A stretch of 64,000 nucleotides of DNA. It comes from Nymphaea colorata. Its lineage: Eukaryota; Streptophyta; Magnoliopsida; Nymphaeales; Nymphaeaceae. The DNA is taken from NCBI RefSeq assembly GCF_008831285.2, contig NC_045143.1, forward strand, positions 2,675,503 through 2,739,502, in the 5' to 3' direction. Of the stretch, positions 61,560 through 64,000 are shown in pieces (the stretch's first letter is position 1; each line of letters starts with the position of its first letter). A model generated the notes under the pieces. The model worked only from the letters and a program-made list of their open reading frames with translations, searched no databases and had not been told where the DNA came from. The position numbers were made by a program, and so were the translations under genes.

Positions 61560-62500
61560 CTCTCACTCCCACACACACGCAGAAGGAAGAATCAAGGTTG
61601 TTTCGTGATTTGGTTTCGGTTTCTGCACGTCTTTCTCTTTACGAAGAACATGGTGGCCCCTTTTTTCCTTACTTTTCAGAAATTTCGATGAAAACTTCGC
61701 CGGGATTGCTTAGTCGGTACTTTGCTTTTGGCTGTTGTATAGCCACCTGATGAAGGTGGGAGTGCAGTTTCTGGAGCAGAAGGCCCTTAACTTCTTCTAC
61801 CGAAAAATCTTAACAATATACAAAAACTTGACTCTGATCACATGCACTTCTGAATCGTTTATGCAAACCAAATTAAACTTTTTCAGACATCTAGATATGA
61901 TCCCCAGCTGGTTAAAGCCTAATTTCCAGAAGCGTGGTGCCTTTTAAACTTTCAGAGCGTCCTTTGAAAAGAGCTGCTAATTCTTTTAAAAAGAAGTTCT
62001 AACTAAGTTCTAACTGTTTTTCTTGTTAATGTGATTGCAGAGTCTCTTACAGAAGCCAAGCGAAAATGATCAATGGGGTGGTTACTGGTTGGGCCCCCAT
62101 TCGACTTCCAGGAAATTGAAATATGTTTGACTTACTTTTAAATTTAGATTAAAAAATTCACATACAAATATTGTAAAGTTCTCCATCCTCTTCCTCCCGC
62201 TATTTCTTAGGGTTTATCACGATACCGCTGGGCATGAAGCCGGGTACTCCAGAAGCTTCCTAAGTACCTGCCCTCGCATGCGCAGGGCCTAAATCTTGGC
62301 CCAGCTTGATTCAGCCTAATAATATATACAACTATATTTATTATAGTTTTAGTTATAAATATCTTATATCTCAAATATTTATATTTGGTGATCTTCTATT
62401 CAAATCAAAGTTTCACCCAAGTGACGGGTGCAAGCGGCAAGATGAATCAAAGCCAACTTAATTTGGATTCGGCTAGGCCGGCTCGATGCCCAGCCCTAGC
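61560..62500. repeat. Second copy of the 58.3-59.0-kb block
   Basis: It matches 58290-58960 in order. It ends with a degenerate hAT-like right end (GATGCCCAGCCCTAG near 62489). No coding content is recognised. Confidence 0.7.
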
Positions 62501-63334
62501 AACGCACATTTGTAACCTACATGAGGGTGCATAAGGTGGTGCAACAGCAAGCTGGTCGGTCTAGGTGAGGCTGGAGGCACATTGAATAGGTTGCGCTATT
62601 TGAAGCCAGGAGTTTGGTTCAGCGCGCCCCATTCCAAGACCAACTGAGTTGTTGCCTTAGAGTAAATGAAGAAGATAGTGTGAAAGGATAACAGATCGTT
62701 GCGCATCATACATGCGAACCAAAATTATAAGCAGTGTATTTCAATTTTTTTTTGCCAAAATGAAATTCTTCAATTTTTTTAATGATTCACAATTGATTTA
62801 GCTGTTTTTTAAGATGGATAAAATAGAATGAAGCAAACTCCCCATTTCAAGAATCTGTAATCAGAAAAAACATTTAATGGCATTTCTTTTAAATATAAAC
62901 AAACATAGCCCTGAGAATCATAACATAATTGATTGAACAGGCGACGCATAGAAGGCATTTGTAAACAATGGGAATACAACACTTTAAATTGCCGAAATAA
63001 ACTCTTAACAGCAGCCTGAGTGTATTAAGAATGAACTTTTGCTTCAGTGTGGATGAAAAGAATATATTTCACCTTTTGTTTGTTCCCATTAATACCGGAA
63101 AACAAGATAAAGCATGTCTGGTCTAGAGCCCCACCTTTACTGATGTTTTTCATGAAACGTGTAAACCTTTCCCTTTATTGACGTCATAAAGATGAATGTT
63201 TACTGACTCATAACCTCGCCATCATAAACTTAGATGACATGACATATACACCTGAACACCAGTAGTAACATCTGTTCTCCCCACAAAAAAACTACACAAT
63301 CTTCCCTTGAAACCATGTGAGCGTGAGAGAGCTA
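62501..63334. other. Intergenic, downstream of HMA gene C
   Basis: AT-rich sequence with no recognisable gene. It probably includes the 3' UTR of the minus-strand HMA gene near its right end. Confidence 0.45.
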
Positions 63335-64000
63335 CTACTTTTTGTAAGTCTTGTTGCATTTGTAGTAGACGCCTGCACCAAACCCATATGCGTAGAGATT
63401 TAAACCATAGGTCTTCGTCTCCGAGGCAACCTTGTCCTTGCCATCCGATGGCTTTGGGGGTTTATATATTACTATGGCTTTCTTAGATGCTGCTTCTTTC
63501 ATGGGAATTACTGCATCTACTGGTATGATCTTTTTCTTTCTGTTGTCATATGCATCAACCAGGGCTGACAAGTTCTTCGCAGACGCGTCCTTTGTCAGCA
63601 TTCGGGCTTCCTTTTTCACTTTCTTGACGGCAGCGAGGACGATGGTGGGATCAACGTCTCCAGTCACCACCACCTTGCTTTCTTCAGGGTACAAATCCAC
63701 AGATTCAACTCCTGCAGTACAAGTTTACCAATTCGAAAATGAGAGTTGAATCAGGATCATTCCTCAAACAATTCCTGCTTTAATTATATTGGTGGTAGCT
63801 TTATACGTGCACGAAGCACAATATCCCACTCTTTCACTCTCTCTACGACAGGTTTTGCATCTATATGTATCAATCTGCCCGTCGATTTCCGATGGAAAGA
63901 ACAGTTTTAAGTGGGTGCCAAATTTTGTTACCTTGAACGCGTTTCAGGTACTTTTCCACTCTTTCCCGGCAGCCGTCGCAGCAGTCGATGTTGGCTTCAA
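63335..64000 (-). CDS. HMA-domain protein C, 5' end beyond the window
   Basis: Two exons are visible on the minus strand: 64000-63932 (second exon, its first ~10 bases outside the window) and 63711-63335. Borders are CAAG|GTAACA and CTGCAG|GAG, in the same phase as gene A. The visible protein has EANIDCCDGCRERVEKYLKR with a CxxC metal site (CDGC), then GVESVDLYPEESKVVVTGDV, a Lys-rich linker, IVIYKPPKPSDGK and an end NKTYKK. If the first exons match gene A the full length would be about 152 aa. No CaaX box. No disabling change is seen, and the donor lost in gene B is intact here. It may bind metal ions or act as a protein-interaction module; the actual ligand is unknown. Confidence 0.8.

Overview
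This is nuclear DNA of a flowering plant. The evidence is GT-AG introns, plant-specific families (ankyrin-PGG membrane protein, MBF1c, HMA-domain metallochaperone-like proteins, pectinesterase, BRI1-like and GH17 fragments), a Ty1/copia LTR retrotransposon primed by initiator tRNA-Met, hAT-like non-autonomous elements and long (TA)n tracts. The species cannot be fixed from the sequence. The window is gene-poor and repeat-rich.

Layout. Positions 1-6322 form a near-perfect inverted duplication: arms 1-2190 and 4133-6322, spacer 2191-4132. It carries two head-to-head copies of the start of an ankyrin-PGG gene; the right copy (6117-7458) is complete and the left one runs off the window. 7.5-15.8 kb has no recognisable gene, only short tandem duplications and an unidentified acidic/serine-rich stretch. 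15.9-20 kb packs remnants of four unrelated coding sequences on the minus strand: a GH17 beta-1,3-glucanase, a BRI1-like leucine-rich repeat region, a pectinesterase/PMEI domain and a probable LINE C-terminus. 21771-26754 is a complete-ended but coding-dead copia element with a 5-bp target duplication. 27.1-33 kb is repeats, including a 1-kb foldback structure.

The best genes are at 33.6-44.4 kb: an HSP110-type HSP70 (nine coding exons, 850 aa, long 5' UTR intron) and, tail to tail with it, an intronless MBF1c co-activator with a perfect three-module heat-shock element about 190 bp upstream of its start. Both belong to the heat and protein-folding response.

46.7-64 kb is a minus-strand array of HMA-domain genes: one intact (46680-47458), one 3' fragment with an internal stop (52871-53068), one with a lost splice donor (57226-57980) and one cut by the window end (63335 onward). 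Two tandem ~4.4 kb segments (about 48.7-53.07 and 53.08-57.42 kb) explain the fragment: one duplication breakpoint lies inside an HMA last exon. The two copies also differ by a hAT-like insertion whose empty site is preserved in the other copy.
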